Assembly: GCF_901709675.1 (NCBI RefSeq)
Contig: NC_051106.1
Span: 4,536,001 to 4,600,000 of the forward strand
DNA from: Syngnathus acus
Taxonomy: Eukaryota; Chordata; Actinopteri; Syngnathiformes; Syngnathidae
DNA: 64,000 nt
Direction: 5' to 3'
Shown here piece after piece: positions 24,801-35,122 of this stretch. A model generated the notes under the pieces. The model had not been told where the DNA came from and did no database searches. It saw nothing but the letters and a program-made list of their open reading frames with translations. The first letter of the stretch is position 1. Each line of letters begins with the position of its first letter. The translations under genes and the position numbers were made by a program.

Positions 24801-26742
24801 CGCTAATCTGCTTGATTTTGTTAAACAGTCTCTTGGCTCTGTTCTGAAACTGAGATGAGACTGGTTAATACCAAGTCCACCAGGGGGCAGTATTTGCTAG
24901 GCAAAAAAGGATAACCTCTCTGTAGGGCAACAGCGCACAGGGGTTTTAACCCCCAGGGGCCGGAGCACCTGGTCTAAGATGGAAGTCTCTAAGTCTAACC
25001 TACTTGTATTATCTCAGATGAGGGCAAAAGGGGTTAATTGCACTCTATTTCATTTTCTGCAGGAGGGACGTGTTTGCCTGTATCGGGCTGCCCACCGGAG
25101 ACCCGAGCTGGGCTCGTAGTTTCTCCCGCTGGCCCTTTGGTGTGTGTGACTTCTTGGTGCCTGCTCAGAGACGGTTTCACCCTAAAGAGTGGGCCAATCA
25201 CACACACAATCTTTACAACTGGAGCGAGCCACACAACCAGTAAGCAACAAAAAAATAATGCGTCCCTTTGGAAAGACATCCCAATGAATTTGTTATGAAG
25301 AACAAGTGCAATTTCCATTTCTTGGGTTTTATTTCTCATTTTCACATTCGGCATTCAGACAGATAAGTAAACACGGCGCATTGAATCCAAGGATGCAGAT
25401 CTGTTTGCTTCTCGGTCATCCTCGTGGAGCTTGGCTGTGCTCTGTTCTCCATGCTGTGATCTGCTTTCTTTGTGAATTCAAGCAGAGCATAGACATTAGG
25501 CTCTCAGCCATTTGAAATGAAAGTGAAGATGGAAAATAATGAGTTTCAAATTGCGTTTTGTCAATAACTGTGTCAAAAGTGGAATTAGTCAGAGCTACAT
25601 ATTCGCTCTCGCTTGCCAGCAGCCCCTCATTCACTCGGATATCCACGGCTGAATACTGTGACATTATTTCCCGCACTCTCACGACAAGCGTGATGCCCAC
25701 CAGCTAAATAAATATCAGGACCGGGACCTTGCTAAAATATTCTTTTGAAGAAGAGGTCAAGTGCTTACAATCTTCAAGTGGAAAAAGGCAAATGTGGTTT
25801 TACTCCATGTCGAATGTGCAAGCTACCATTGTTGCTCAGTCATTTAAAGTTGATGCGCTAAACATTTGTTCAGCGCTCCAGACCATGCACAACAATATAT
25901 TCACATTTGGATTCATTAAGTGTTACTGCCTGAAGCTTTTTAGATAAATATTTGTTTTTGTTCCCACTCCAAGTTTCCACTCTGCATCCTGGGAGCGTGT
26001 GGCTAATGAGGAGATGTGGCAAGCCAGGTACACTCAAACTGTCTTACTTAAAATATTCACTTTGGATGGTGTACTTGCTAGAACATCTCCAGAAACCAGT
26101 CATGTGTGGTCGAGCATCTTCAGTATATGTGCATTCTATTTTGCATCTCCATAAATCACTCTATCGAAGTGATGTCATCCATCCGTTCACCCATCCATCC
26201 ATCCAGCCAGCACTTAGCCCTGATCCTAAGCGCTTTGTTTCAGGATGAAGACAGCTTTCTTTCTCTTTGACCTGGCTGAGAGGATGCAGGGAGAGGGCAA
26301 ATCTGACCTCTTTGAGCTCTCTTACACTGTGAGTATAACATTAACAGTGCTTCTACATTAATAATGCTTTTTTTTTTAATATTATTATAATAGCAGACAG
26401 ATTTAAATGCCTCTTCCTGGAAATACTGCATAATGGTAAAAACATCTGCTTTTATAATAGTCCCACTATGTCTGCTTGCAGCTGTATAAGGCGCTTGTGG
26501 AGTCCTACTCCAACTACCCTTCAAATTGGGACAAGAACCTGGCACTGGCCTGTGAGAGGCTCCTCCGCTCAGGTCACCAAGGCTACGGTCTAGACGGCCT
26601 GCTGACCTGCAGCATCCAGCACTTTAGTCTCTACTTGGACAAAGAGCCCGCAGATCCGCAGGCGCCCGCCATACGCTCAGCCGTTGCCCACCTGTCGAAA
26701 GAAAGAGATCGGCACCGGCAGAGCCTCAAGCAAACCACCTGA
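9756..26742 (+). CDS. tmem260: tmem260, ER protein O-mannosyltransferase (16 coding exons, complete)
   Basis: TMEM260 is a multi-pass ER membrane enzyme with a GT-C-like fold (DUF2723). It O-mannosylates IPT domains of plexins and the MET/RON receptors, and human variants cause heart and kidney malformation. Coding exons: 9756-9864, 12741-12772, 13868-14019, 21104-21281, 21350-21463 (or 21359-21463), 21526-21705, 21779-21819, 22710-22796, 23253-23361, 23441-23613, 24229-24400, 24511-24650, 25063-25239, 25974-26027, 26244-26328, 26482-26742. All join in frame, giving 687 aa (684 with the alternative acceptor) against 707 in human. The DUF2723 signature GGDSGEL is at residues 33-39 and AHPPGYP at 49-55. 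The [28 protein letters not shown] and EEMWQAR blocks match human. The start has A at -3 and G at +4. The N-terminus is about 17 residues shorter than human. Confidence 0.96.
10112..10476. mobile_element. hAT-like MITE, copy 1 (tmem260 intron 1)
   Basis: This 365-bp non-coding element begins CAGGGGTGTCAAACT and ends AGTTTGACACGTG, giving imperfect terminal inverted repeats. It is flanked by near-identical 8-bp direct repeats (TACTATAT at 10104-10111, TACTATCT at 10477-10484), as expected for hAT transposition. It shares its ends and internal GGGCC-rich hairpin with the copy at 17620. It encodes no protein. Confidence 0.8.
12741..12772 (+). CDS. tmem260: tmem260 coding exon 2 (32 bp micro-exon)
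   Basis: This exon is only 32 bp and encodes [10 protein letters not shown] after the split Gly37. It has a strong acceptor (TTCCACAG) and donor (GTAAGT). The peptide matches human ELITAAHELG. Confidence 0.93.
13868..14019 (+). CDS. tmem260: tmem260 coding exon 3
   Basis: The exon encodes residues 48-98, starting [16 protein letters not shown], followed by a hydrophobic segment ending GTLCMTVCR. Confidence 0.93.
14020..21103 (+). other. tmem260: tmem260 intron 3 (7.1 kb)
   Basis: This is by far the longest intron of the gene and has no supported exon. The stretch 14820-15460 is AT-rich. Most of the rest, outside a MITE at 17620, is unique sequence of mixed composition. Blocks near 16200-17190 and 19650-20100 have homeobox-like cores without simple repeats. 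They could be distal otx2 enhancers carried in a neighbouring gene, which is inference. Confidence 0.6.
17620..17946. mobile_element. hAT-like MITE, copy 2 (tmem260 intron 3)
   Basis: This 327-bp copy of the same family begins CAGGGATGTCAAACTC and ends TTCGACACCTG. Flanks TGACTTGG (17611-17618) and TGACTTAA (17947-17954) resemble a decayed 8-bp target duplication. It is in the same orientation as copy 1. Confidence 0.78.
21104..21281 (+). CDS. tmem260: tmem260 coding exon 4
   Basis: The exon encodes residues 98-157, including [20 protein letters not shown], the most conserved membrane block of the family. It follows the 7 kb intron 3. Confidence 0.95.
21350..21463 (+). CDS. tmem260: tmem260 coding exon 5 (two possible acceptors)
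   Basis: The exon encodes [20 protein letters not shown] and onward. Two in-frame acceptors lie 9 bp apart. Starting at 21350 adds His-Ser-Gln and keeps the human spacing between the ER(R/S)K block and GA(F/L)CC. Starting at 21359 is three residues shorter. I favour 21350 on length alone. Confidence 0.8.
21526..21705 (+). CDS. tmem260: tmem260 coding exon 6
   Basis: The exon has 60 codons (residues 196-255) and contains [24 protein letters not shown] and EYGTFSL. Introns on both sides are under 75 bp. Confidence 0.95.
21779..21819 (+). CDS. tmem260: tmem260 coding exon 7 (41 bp)
   Basis: This short exon encodes [13 protein letters not shown] and corresponds to the human AKSEIGSSMSEILL segment. 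It is needed to keep the frame between exons 6 and 8. Confidence 0.85.
22710..22796 (+). CDS. tmem260: tmem260 coding exon 8
   Basis: The exon encodes residues 269-298, with a hydrophobic stretch [11 protein letters not shown]. Confidence 0.85.
   Translation, partial: GPVGPLPGRPFSSCRSSGGIRPPSVLHE
23253..23361 (+). CDS. tmem260: tmem260 coding exon 9
   Basis: The exon encodes residues 298-334, including [19 protein letters not shown], almost identical to human. Confidence 0.95.
23441..23613 (+). CDS. tmem260: tmem260 coding exon 10
   Basis: The exon encodes residues 335-392: [17 protein letters not shown], then a less conserved linker and the last membrane segment. Confidence 0.93.
24040..24073 (+). 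other. G-rich run with quadruplex potential and GC boxes
   Basis: Four GGGG runs separated by one or two bases, then more G-runs, contain repeated GGGGCGGGG SP1-type boxes. It lies in tmem260 intron 10. Confidence 0.5.
24229..24400 (+). CDS. tmem260: tmem260 coding exon 11
   Basis: The exon encodes residues 392-449, including [15 protein letters not shown] and VDQE. This is the start of the soluble C-terminal part. Confidence 0.95.
24511..24650 (+). CDS. tmem260: tmem260 coding exon 12
   Basis: The exon encodes [20 protein letters not shown] and onward. The donor is CCA/GTGAGT, giving a codon split with exon 13. Confidence 0.93.
24877..24890 (+). promoter_or_regulatory. CTCF-like site in tmem260 intron 12
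   Basis: CCACCAGGGGGCAG is a near-ideal CTCF core in plus orientation. Binding is inferred from the motif. Confidence 0.55.
25063..25239 (+). CDS. tmem260: tmem260 coding exon 13
   Basis: The exon encodes residues 496-555: [25 protein letters not shown] and HNLYNWSE, matching the human C-terminal domain. Confidence 0.94.
25974..26027 (+). CDS. tmem260: tmem260 coding exon 14 (54 bp)
   Basis: The exon encodes [17 protein letters not shown] and matches human [15 protein letters not shown]. Confidence 0.93.
26244..26328 (+). CDS. tmem260: tmem260 coding exon 15
   Basis: The exon encodes [15 protein letters not shown] and onward. It is the start of a helical C-terminal region. Confidence 0.92.
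26482..26742 (+). CDS. tmem260: tmem260 coding exon 16 (terminal)
   Basis: The exon has 86 codons plus TGA at 26740-26742. It contains [17 protein letters not shown] and ends HRQSLKQTT. The pattern resembles the TPR-like helical tail of human TMEM260. Confidence 0.93.
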   Translation: MYKALVESYSNYPSNWDKNLALACERLLRSGHQGYGLDGLLTCSIQHFSLYLDKEPADPQAPAIRSAVAHLSKERDRHRQSLKQTT

Positions 26743-27600
26743 CAGGTTTTGACCTGACGCCCAGAAGGTATGAAGGTAAAAGTGGGTTTTTTGTACCACG
26801 TTGGATGAACTAAACCGTAATAGCTGGACTACAAGAAGCCTCGTATGACCCCAATCAAGTTTGTCCCCCATTGACCCTCCCACTTGATTGCTTTATCGTT
26901 ACATCTTGATCGCCCCACCCCCCCTCCTGCTCACGCAGCTTTTAATGTACTGATTATTTTTGCCTTGGCCGACGCTCCACTTCAGTTTTTTTTTTCCCCC
27001 TTGCACATTAGGATGACAAGATTGAGGGAAACCCAATTTGGGGGCCGAAATGGGGGATTAGAGCAGCTGTTTAATCTAGGACAGACTTGCACTGTGCCAC
27101 CCAGTCCCGGCACTCGCCACCCATCCCCCTGTCCATCCATCAGTCTATCTTAGATGGTCTTTTAAATGTTTAAAACTAATGGATTCGATTAGGTACCCCC
27201 CCCCCCCCCTCCCCTCCTTTACTCTTCTGTCCTAACGGGAGGCCTGTAATCCTTCATGGATTTAAATGAAATGTCACAATGCCAGAGACCCTTTTAAAGT
27301 GCGTGTACGCACACGTGTCTGTTCGTTTTTAAAATTTTTCTGCATGTGTGCGGACATGCGTAGATCTCAACCAGAGTTCTTCTCATGCCCCATACATCCA
27401 GAAATGGCTTCCTGAGAAGAACCCAAATGTTGATGTCCCACTGGAGACCCCAGTGCACTTTGCTCTAAATAATCTTGACATTGTTATGGAAACAATGGTA
27501 GTTGGTGATTTTCTACAATGTAGGTTGTGGTTGTTTGACTATATTTTTTTACCTTTTGTGTCCAAAGTTGTTTCTATAGGTTTAATAAAGAAATGGGGAC
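26743..27600 (+). other. tmem260: tmem260 3' untranslated region
   Basis: This non-coding stretch runs from the stop codon to the first AATAAA. It includes a C-run near 27196-27209. Confidence 0.65.
27584..27589 (+). terminator. tmem260: tmem260 polyadenylation signal
   Basis: AATAAA is followed about 20 bases later by a GT-rich stretch (TTTGTGTCATTGTTG), the classical arrangement of a cleavage site and downstream element. Confidence 0.65.
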
Positions 27601-30138
27601 CACAGAAGACTTTGTGTCATTGTTGCCCACCACATTTGTGACATCACAAGTTGTGCGATTCAGGGTTTTGTTGTCTTCTGCCCACTTTCTGTTTTTACTT
27701 TACTTGTCTCTCTTCCGCCCTCACCCCGTCCTCTCTTCTTCTCCCCTCTCGCTGCTGCTTTCTCTGAGAGTCAGTTGCCCACCCTAAATCAGCAAGCTGC
27801 CGAGGATTGCGGGAACCCGTGGAATCGCCGTGACCGAGGATGCAGGCAGGGAGCCACGACAACGCTGGAATGTGGGGCGTCTGAGGAGATAAGAGCTCCG
27901 TGAGCCCAGCCAGGGAGAGTCGAGTGATGGGGCAAGGATGGGGGGGGAGGGAATGTGAGGGTAAGACAGGAACAGGGCGAGCAGCGGGTCTATGAATGGG
28001 GAGACAGAAAGACAACAGCGAGGCAGCACGAGAGGGGCGGGGGACTTAGGCGGGCACACTCCGGAAGATGGGAAGCCAGCCTTATTCCTCTTTGCATTTC
28101 ATTTACATCCCTGGCCGTATCGACCAATCGGATTGGGAGCAAAGCCCAGGGCTTAGAAGGGGAATAAAAAGACAAAATGTCTTTGCTGCTCTCATCCCTC
28201 CCTGATAATACCCTCTCTGTTTTTCTTTTCTCTTTTTCCTCCCGTCTATAAGTAGATACTGTCCGAAATGCCAGCAGAAAAGCGACACCTCCGCTTGCTG
28301 TGTATCTCAGATAGACGGAGTGGTGAGCAGGGGCTGAAAAGACAGCTTTAGCAACTGGGCCTATCTCCTCTCCTCTCTGGCTGCATGGAAGCTGCAGCGG
28401 AGGGAGGCGGCAACTCTGGATGTGTCTCTTAGTGTTTGGGAAGAGAATAGAGGGTGTGAGCGCCATGATATACAGAGCTGGCCGCAGTTTCCCCAGAATC
28501 TTACACTCTGGAAAAACTTTGCCTGCAGATCCCATTTTTAAGCATGAGAAACCTGTTTCAAGGCTGCTTACCAGGCACCACCCAATTCTGTGCAGGTTGC
28601 CAACTTCTGCCTCCAAACTTTCGCACACATTCTTTGTTGATGTCATGGGTGTTAAAACTCGAGCTATTCAGGAAGACAGTAACTTCATATTCGAAAGGGA
28701 CAAAAGTAAGGTGACACCTACAGAATAGAAGTTTATGCTTTTGGGGAAACTGAACTGAAAGTTTTGAGTTTTTTGCCGATTTTGCATAAAATGTCAAATA
28801 TCTGGTGATCTGATCCAGCCGATTGGTTCTGTGCAAAATAGAAATAAAAAGTATTCCATTCTACATGGATAAAGTCAAAATGTAATGCAAAAAAAGTACA
28901 AATGATTCCAATCTTTCATATATATGTAAATTAAATGTAAACATACCTAAAGTTGTTTCTATTGGTTTAACTAAGACAACAAACGGTTCTCAAAGATTAA
29001 ATGCCACTACCACTTAAATGACAATACTCGTACCGCACTTTGACAACCACCAACCGAGATCATTAATAAACATTTTTATTGATCCTAACCATTTCCCATA
29101 CGGATCTGTCCATGCGTATTGAGTAGAATTATGCCCATTAGCGTCAGTGTTGACATGCCATGATTTGTTTATCAGGAGTTTGTTTACAATCACCCTTAAC
29201 ATGTGTGCTTCTCACTGTGAGGTTGTTTCTGTCTGTCAGCAGTGCAGGTACAGAATGTTTGCAAGCTTAATGAGTTTATTTGTACAGGTGTTCCTAGCAT
29301 GCTCCATTTTGTTTGTTTTTGGGTGGTGCCCATTGTGTCAAGCGCTTTTTGCTATTTTATCTGGGATCCACCCAAACCGAGCCTTAGACTTGTCATTTTT
29401 TGCTGAAATGCAAATCTCACCCTCACGGAAACACCTTGAAATTAAACGAAGCAAATTGTTGATGTAAGGTGGATTTTCGGTCTGAGGAACGCGACAGCTC
29501 CCATTTTTAGTATCAATCGTCACACTTGAGGCCCAAAACGCAGCGTCGAGCGCATAACATTTGACTGTACTGATGTTAAATTGATGAGGTGGGGCTTTAG
29601 TGTCAACAGAGGACACGTGTGCTTGCTTTTCATATCCAAACCTGACTGTAATCCTCAGCAATAGCCGCGTGAATGTTTTTATTTGCCCGTGTGATAGCAC
29701 TTCACAAGCAATGTTTGTCCGTCTACTTTGTGCACATTTTCATAGAGTTCTAATCTGTCCACGCGGGATAACTTTTGAGTTCTTGCGAGAATATTATCCC
29801 CAAGTTGCTGCTGTTATCTTGTGTACACACATTTGTTTATTTGATGCGGTGCCTCTCCACTACACCACGTGTGTATATCAAAGACAGCAGAGCGGCGCAT
29901 AATTGAAAATGGTTACCGTGGCGAAAGGTCTCTTTATGCTTGACTGCGAAGAGGCAGAAAAAAAAAAAAAAGCCCTATTCGACGCTGCCGTCTTAGATCT
30001 ATTTAAATAATTGAGGAGTAAACTGACAAATTAGGTACCTTTATAGATGCCCCTGGGCTCTCTCTGAGGTCCTTCACTTTTTGCCAATTCAAGACACAGC
30101 CACTAGGCACAGGATAATATCTGTACGCCTGGAAAGGC

Positions 30139-30180
30139 GTGTGTGTGTGCGTGTGTGTGTGTGTGTGTGAGTGAGTGAGA
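30139..30180 (+). repeat. (GT)n microsatellite
   Basis: The run is almost pure GT, with one GC interruption and a terminal GTGA stretch. Confidence 0.95.
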
Positions 30181-32456
30181 ACTACAGTGGGCCAGGAGGT
30201 GTTTCGCCAATCAAGCAGGCCACACTTCCTCCCCCAGGTTCTAATTTTGTGCCACATTAAAGAGCTCGGCCTCCATTTAGGACATAGAGAAGCATTTTCA
30301 TAATTTGCCGGGTCTCTCGACTCGCTCGGGGTGCCTTCTTCTCCCCGCCGACCCCCTCGCGTGCTCTCACTCTACGTCTGAATGGAAGGCCCGAGGAGAA
30401 AGACGGGTAAATGATTCCCCTCCTTTCAAGCAACCCGCTCGTCTTCTGCATAATGTTGCTCCTAGGTGTGTACAGTGGCTCATATTTATCTCTTTAATGG
30501 CACTCTATTAGGCTTGAATATGATATCCTGTATAAAAAGCTAACATTGCTTTATTTTAAGTGTGAATTGTATCCTTTTGCCTGCACGTGTGATCTGCGCT
30601 CCGCAATTGTTTTGCTCACGCTGATACAAATCTAAGAGGTAATATAAATTTACGACACAAACTAGGTTAAATTTCAAGCAGGCTCTCCGGTATGCAGACG
30701 CACCGATTCCTATGTGATTGGTCACATAATTCACAGTCTCATGGGGCCATTTCATTGCTGACGGACAAGCTAATCTAAAATCCCTCAATTTACAAATGAA
30801 AATCCCACCATCCAATTGAGCTAATAGAGGGACTTGAATGGGATAATAAGATGTGCTGTAATACTGTGTAAAAAGCTTTTAACGTTGTGTTGGTGTTAGA
30901 GCCCGTGCGTGTTTGACTGTTTGCTGTGATTAGCGGGGCCCGCGGGCCTGGCGGCGCCGCCGTCCCTGGGATGGACCGCTTCTCCCTGGGCAAGGAGATA
31001 CCGCCCGTGTGCCCCTGCCGCTGGAGCTTCAGACAGACCCATTCTCACTCTGTCTGTCTCTCCGTCTCGTGTACGGCGGGCGGCTTGGCGACGGATGTGC
31101 CGTGCCGTGGCGCTGCTTGCAGATGTGCACAAACAAGGGGGGGATTAAAGCAAAACGAATCTAAACAGACAAATGGAATTAGAGTGATGGGTGTCACTGG
31201 GCTGGTTCACAGTGATAAACAATATGATGCCCTGTGTGAGTGTGTGTCTGGGGGATTAGCATTGGTTGTGTGTGGCGTGCGCCTCCTTCTGTGTTTGCCT
31301 AGCCGTCTATATTTTTGTAATTATGTGTGTGTATTTTTATTTGATCACGTGTGTGCTCGTTAATGTGTTGTTCCGTATGGACACTGCATGTTTGTGTTGC
31401 GCTTTTCTTCCTATTTCTTGTGTTTACATTTTGCCTCCACCTGCAAGGTTATGCTTTTATTGCCATTTGTTTGTTTGTGAGCAAGATTAAACTATAACAA
31501 ATGATATATACAAAACATTGCGGCAAGGTAGGCAGGTCTCATTGGTGCAGATTAATTTTTTTTAAGTTTTATTATTTAATTTTTGTTGTTTTAACTTTTT
31601 AAGGTCTTCTCTGCTCAATTGCTCAGTGAATAATACTTGGACCTTGATAACAACATATTGACACATATTTAAGGTGAGTATCCAAACATATTTTTTGTTG
31701 TTATTGTTAATGTAATTTTCTCAAATACCTTATTTGGGAATACTGTTTGTAAAATGTTTTAATTTGTATTTGCCCCCAAACACGGTAAAAACATAGAAAC
31801 AGATCATTTACAGTAGTCTCCGTGTAGCCTTCAATGCACAGTAAGCTCAATGTTCTGTATTAAAAAAAAAAAAAAAAGATCGGCATGAACTCCATCCTGT
31901 AAGTGTCAGGGCACAAGTCAAAGGTTCACGTGTGAACATATTTTCTCGTGACAGGCGTTTGTGCGTTTATGTGCAGAGGAGGTCAAGTGATTGGAGGAGC
32001 CAGCAGGGGGGCTAGTGATCAACGGTCTGTGGAACCCCTGCAGGGGGGCCTCCGAGCTTAGTGATAAGCCTTCGGCCGCCAGATGGGCACAGCACATCCC
32101 CAACATCAGCACCAGCACCCTTTGGACCGCACTCACCCTGCACTGCCCTCAGCTCCCTCTTAGGAAATGAGGTGACTGTAATCCTCAATTCCTCGACTGA
32201 CTCAGAGGTCACTTGGTGACACTAAAATCCTTTCTGAGGTCTAACCAGTACAGGCATTTTGATTAAAACCCACATTTCGAATGTTACATCTTGACAGGAA
32301 CGGGAAGAAAGAAGGGTGGAGAGGGTGAGATGAGGAACTCTTCAAAGTGTCAGTGAGTGGACAGTTTGGCCAGTCAGCATGTTGCGGTGTCGCAACTAAA
32401 ATGTTCAGGCTGTTTTGATGTGCTGTTATTTCAGAGCCATGGGCAACGCTGAGAAT

Positions 32457-32490
32457 GTGTGTGTGTGTGTGTGTGCGCACGTGTGTGTGT
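32457..32490 (+). repeat. (GT)n microsatellite
   Basis: A GT run is interrupted by GCGCAC. Confidence 0.95.
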
Positions 32491-33275
32491 TACTGCATTC
32501 AGAGGACACATCTGTTCTCACATGTCTACTGGAGACCAAATTCATCATATTAGTTTAATAGCATAATAAAGTATTTTGTTATTGCAAAAATGTATTGTTT
32601 CTTAATATTAATGTAGATAATCTGCAGAGGTCCAATCAACTTAACGTACTTGTTTAAATATTTTTTCTTGTTTCACAAAAATGTGCAATAATTATCTATA
32701 TGTTATTAAGCTTAAAATCTCTTAACTGCATTTCAGAGACTGGAATCGTGCCCATTTTAAACTGATTACAATGACCAATCAATGAACCGTTTAAAAAGTA
32801 CCACAATCCAACTCAAATTTAATGTTCAACTTTCTCAGTGACGACCGACTACATTTTTGTGCGTTCCCGTTGAATTATTAGATGTAACTGAATGGGCAGC
32901 TCAACCCTCAGCATCCAATATTCCTTGCCTCCCTATTTTTCTACCAACCAGTCATGACTCCATGTGCTAGTAGTCCCACCTGAATGAGCTATTCCAAGGA
33001 TCTTGACTCAGGAAAGTGTGTCATACAGATTACACGAGACAAGTGCACAAACAAATAAAAGATTACATGTCTCAGTGTAATGCCCTTTCAACAATGCTCT
33101 TTTTTTCCCCCCAAGCTGTGCTGTGAAGGCCTGTTGGCTAGCGACTGTATGTCATCACGCTAGCCTCATTCCTCCGCCGCTATTAGGTAGACTTTGGAGT
33201 TCAAGTGACTACAGGCCATTTTTTAAGAGGGGAAGAGAGACTCTGCTGTTGTTCTTGAAAAGCTGTGTTTATCCA

Positions 33276-33352
33276 GGATTAGAGACACCAGCATGTTAAT
33301 AATTGTTTCTCACAGAACTGCAAAGAAGCACTTTCCTGTAATCCCCTAATCA
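33276..33352. promoter_or_regulatory. OTX-type site group
   Basis: GGATTA is at 33276-33281, TAATCC at 33339-33344 and TAATCA at 33347-33352, with TTAATAATTG between. The spacing and homeobox character suggest a possible OTX2-responsive element 11 kb past otx2. Confidence 0.25.
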
Positions 33353-33694
33353 GGCATTACACCTCTGAGCGAAGCCACAACGCAGGCGCGTGGTGTGTGT
33401 GACGCAGCACGCCCACAGTGTGTAATGCACCCGCGTCTCCCACTACGACGTCCCCACGTGGCTCGCCCATCACCTGCTCGCTTCATTTTCTCACTGACCA
33501 AAACCGGAGGCTGTGACTCGATTACAAACTTCTTTAAACAGTGGAATAACTTTTAACATGGAGGCAGGCGGCTGTTCAGGTCGTTGAGTTGATAAAATAT
33601 TGTGGAAGAAAGTCGCCTTAGATCAAATCAATGATTTCTCCCAATTATTAGGAAACAGATAAATATCATATGGAACACTTTGTGATTATGTGTT

Positions 33695-33946
33695 TACCGT
33701 ATTTTCCGCACTATAAGGCGCACCTAAAAACCTCCAATTTTTGTAATCCGGTGCGTCTTATATATGGACCAATATTGAGCCACTACAGCAGGTGTGTCCA
33801 CATATATGGATTTATATATGGACAAAGTTTTAAAATGGGCCATTCATTGAAGGTGCGCCTTATAATCCGGTGCGCCTTATATATGGACAAAGTTTTAAAA
33901 TGGGCCATTCATTGAAGGTGCGCCTTATAGTGCGGAAAATACGGTA
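33695..33946. mobile_element. TA-flanked MITE, copy 1
   Basis: This 248-bp element has about 30-bp nearly perfect inverted ends (CCGTATTTTCCGCACTATAA at the left and its complement at the right). TA dinucleotides flank it on both sides, as for Tc1/mariner-type insertions. Inside, a unit of about 65 bp (TATGGACAAAGTTTTAAAAT and on) is repeated in tandem. It carries no ORF of a transposase. Confidence 0.85.
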
Positions 33947-35107
33947 TATATTTATATATGATTTCTTTCAATATACAAAAGTGCACTTGTGTTTTTTGGG
34001 GTATTTGACATTGAGTGCAGTCTTTTGTGTCTTAAATAGTTCGATTGTCATTTTGGCAAGGTGTGAGCATGAATAACGTGTTCCTGTTGCATGTTCACAT
34101 TTCCCCTCTCTCGCCTCCGAACCAAAATGATTGTTTGTCCTCATGTTGTTTAATCCACAGCCGTGCAACACTTCCACTCCTTGCATTTTCACACCGGGCC
34201 TCCTTTTGCAAGCTGGAAATTGTTTTTCTGGGCTGTGTTAGTGCTGAGTGTTTGTTTATAGTTTCTGACCCCCCCACACCTCTCTTTCTCCTCACAGGGC
34301 CCACTTGGAGAGTGCAATGAGGAGATCGGCAGGGATTAACCTAAGGAATTTAATTAGTGCTCCTTTTCCATAACATTTCAATCTCCCTGGGCTTGGCTGT
34401 AGTCGAAGCGGACCTGTTGTGGCCAGCAGCTGGGGGAGCGAGGGTGGAGTGTGCAGAGGTAAGACACGCGTTTGACAAACGGATTAGTCCGACGCCCTGT
34501 GGAGGTGAGGAGTTGGAGACGGACCACACTTCAGCCCATTCATAATTAGGTCTGTTTTAATAACACCACAGTCCATCATCGCCACTAAAAAAAAAGTTTT
34601 GGGCTGTTACAAAATTTAGTAATTCATTAAAGGAAACCAAGATATTACTGATTACAATAACAATCATTGTGTATTGAGCTTCTCAGGAAACAAACACGAA
34701 TAAAAAAAAAAACTAATAAAAAGCCACCCTTTAGCTCTGAGACACAAAAATGATTTAATTTTACTTTATAATTGCATTTATTTGTTTATTCATGTTATTG
34801 TGTGAAATGGTAGTGTTTTGGTTGTGTTCATCCAGGCGTGTTGTTGGCCCGTTAGGGGTGGCAGGGGGTTGCCAGCGAGCTTGGGGTAATCACGACTAAA
34901 TCTGAAGCCACACTGTTGCATTGTAATCCTGATGCTAAACTCCCCATTAACCCATCTGGGACCCTACAACAGACGAGAATGCCCCCCCCCAACCCCCCCG
35001 AACCAAATATGCACCCACCCGCCCATCACCAGCTGCCACACAAACACACTTAAAGCCATTCTGCCTGCCCGTAGAAGTGCTGTCTCTCCCGTTAGTGCCT
35101 GCTCGTA

Positions 35108-35122
35108 GGGGGGGGGGGGGGG
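35108..35122 (+). repeat. G15 homopolymer
   Basis: This is an uninterrupted G tract and prone to length errors in assembly. Confidence 0.9.

Noticed and set aside
26170-26215. CCATCCATCC run as the tail of a LINE
   Set aside because: No LINE sequence precedes it; it is simply a short microsatellite.
27990-28646. A 218-codon minus-strand ORF in the tmem260-otx2 interval
   Set aside because: No recognisable domain, no homologue I know and no codon bias; probably chance in a GC-richer block.
31990-32060. CTCF site in CCAGCAGGGGGGCT
   Set aside because: One extra G breaks the core consensus.
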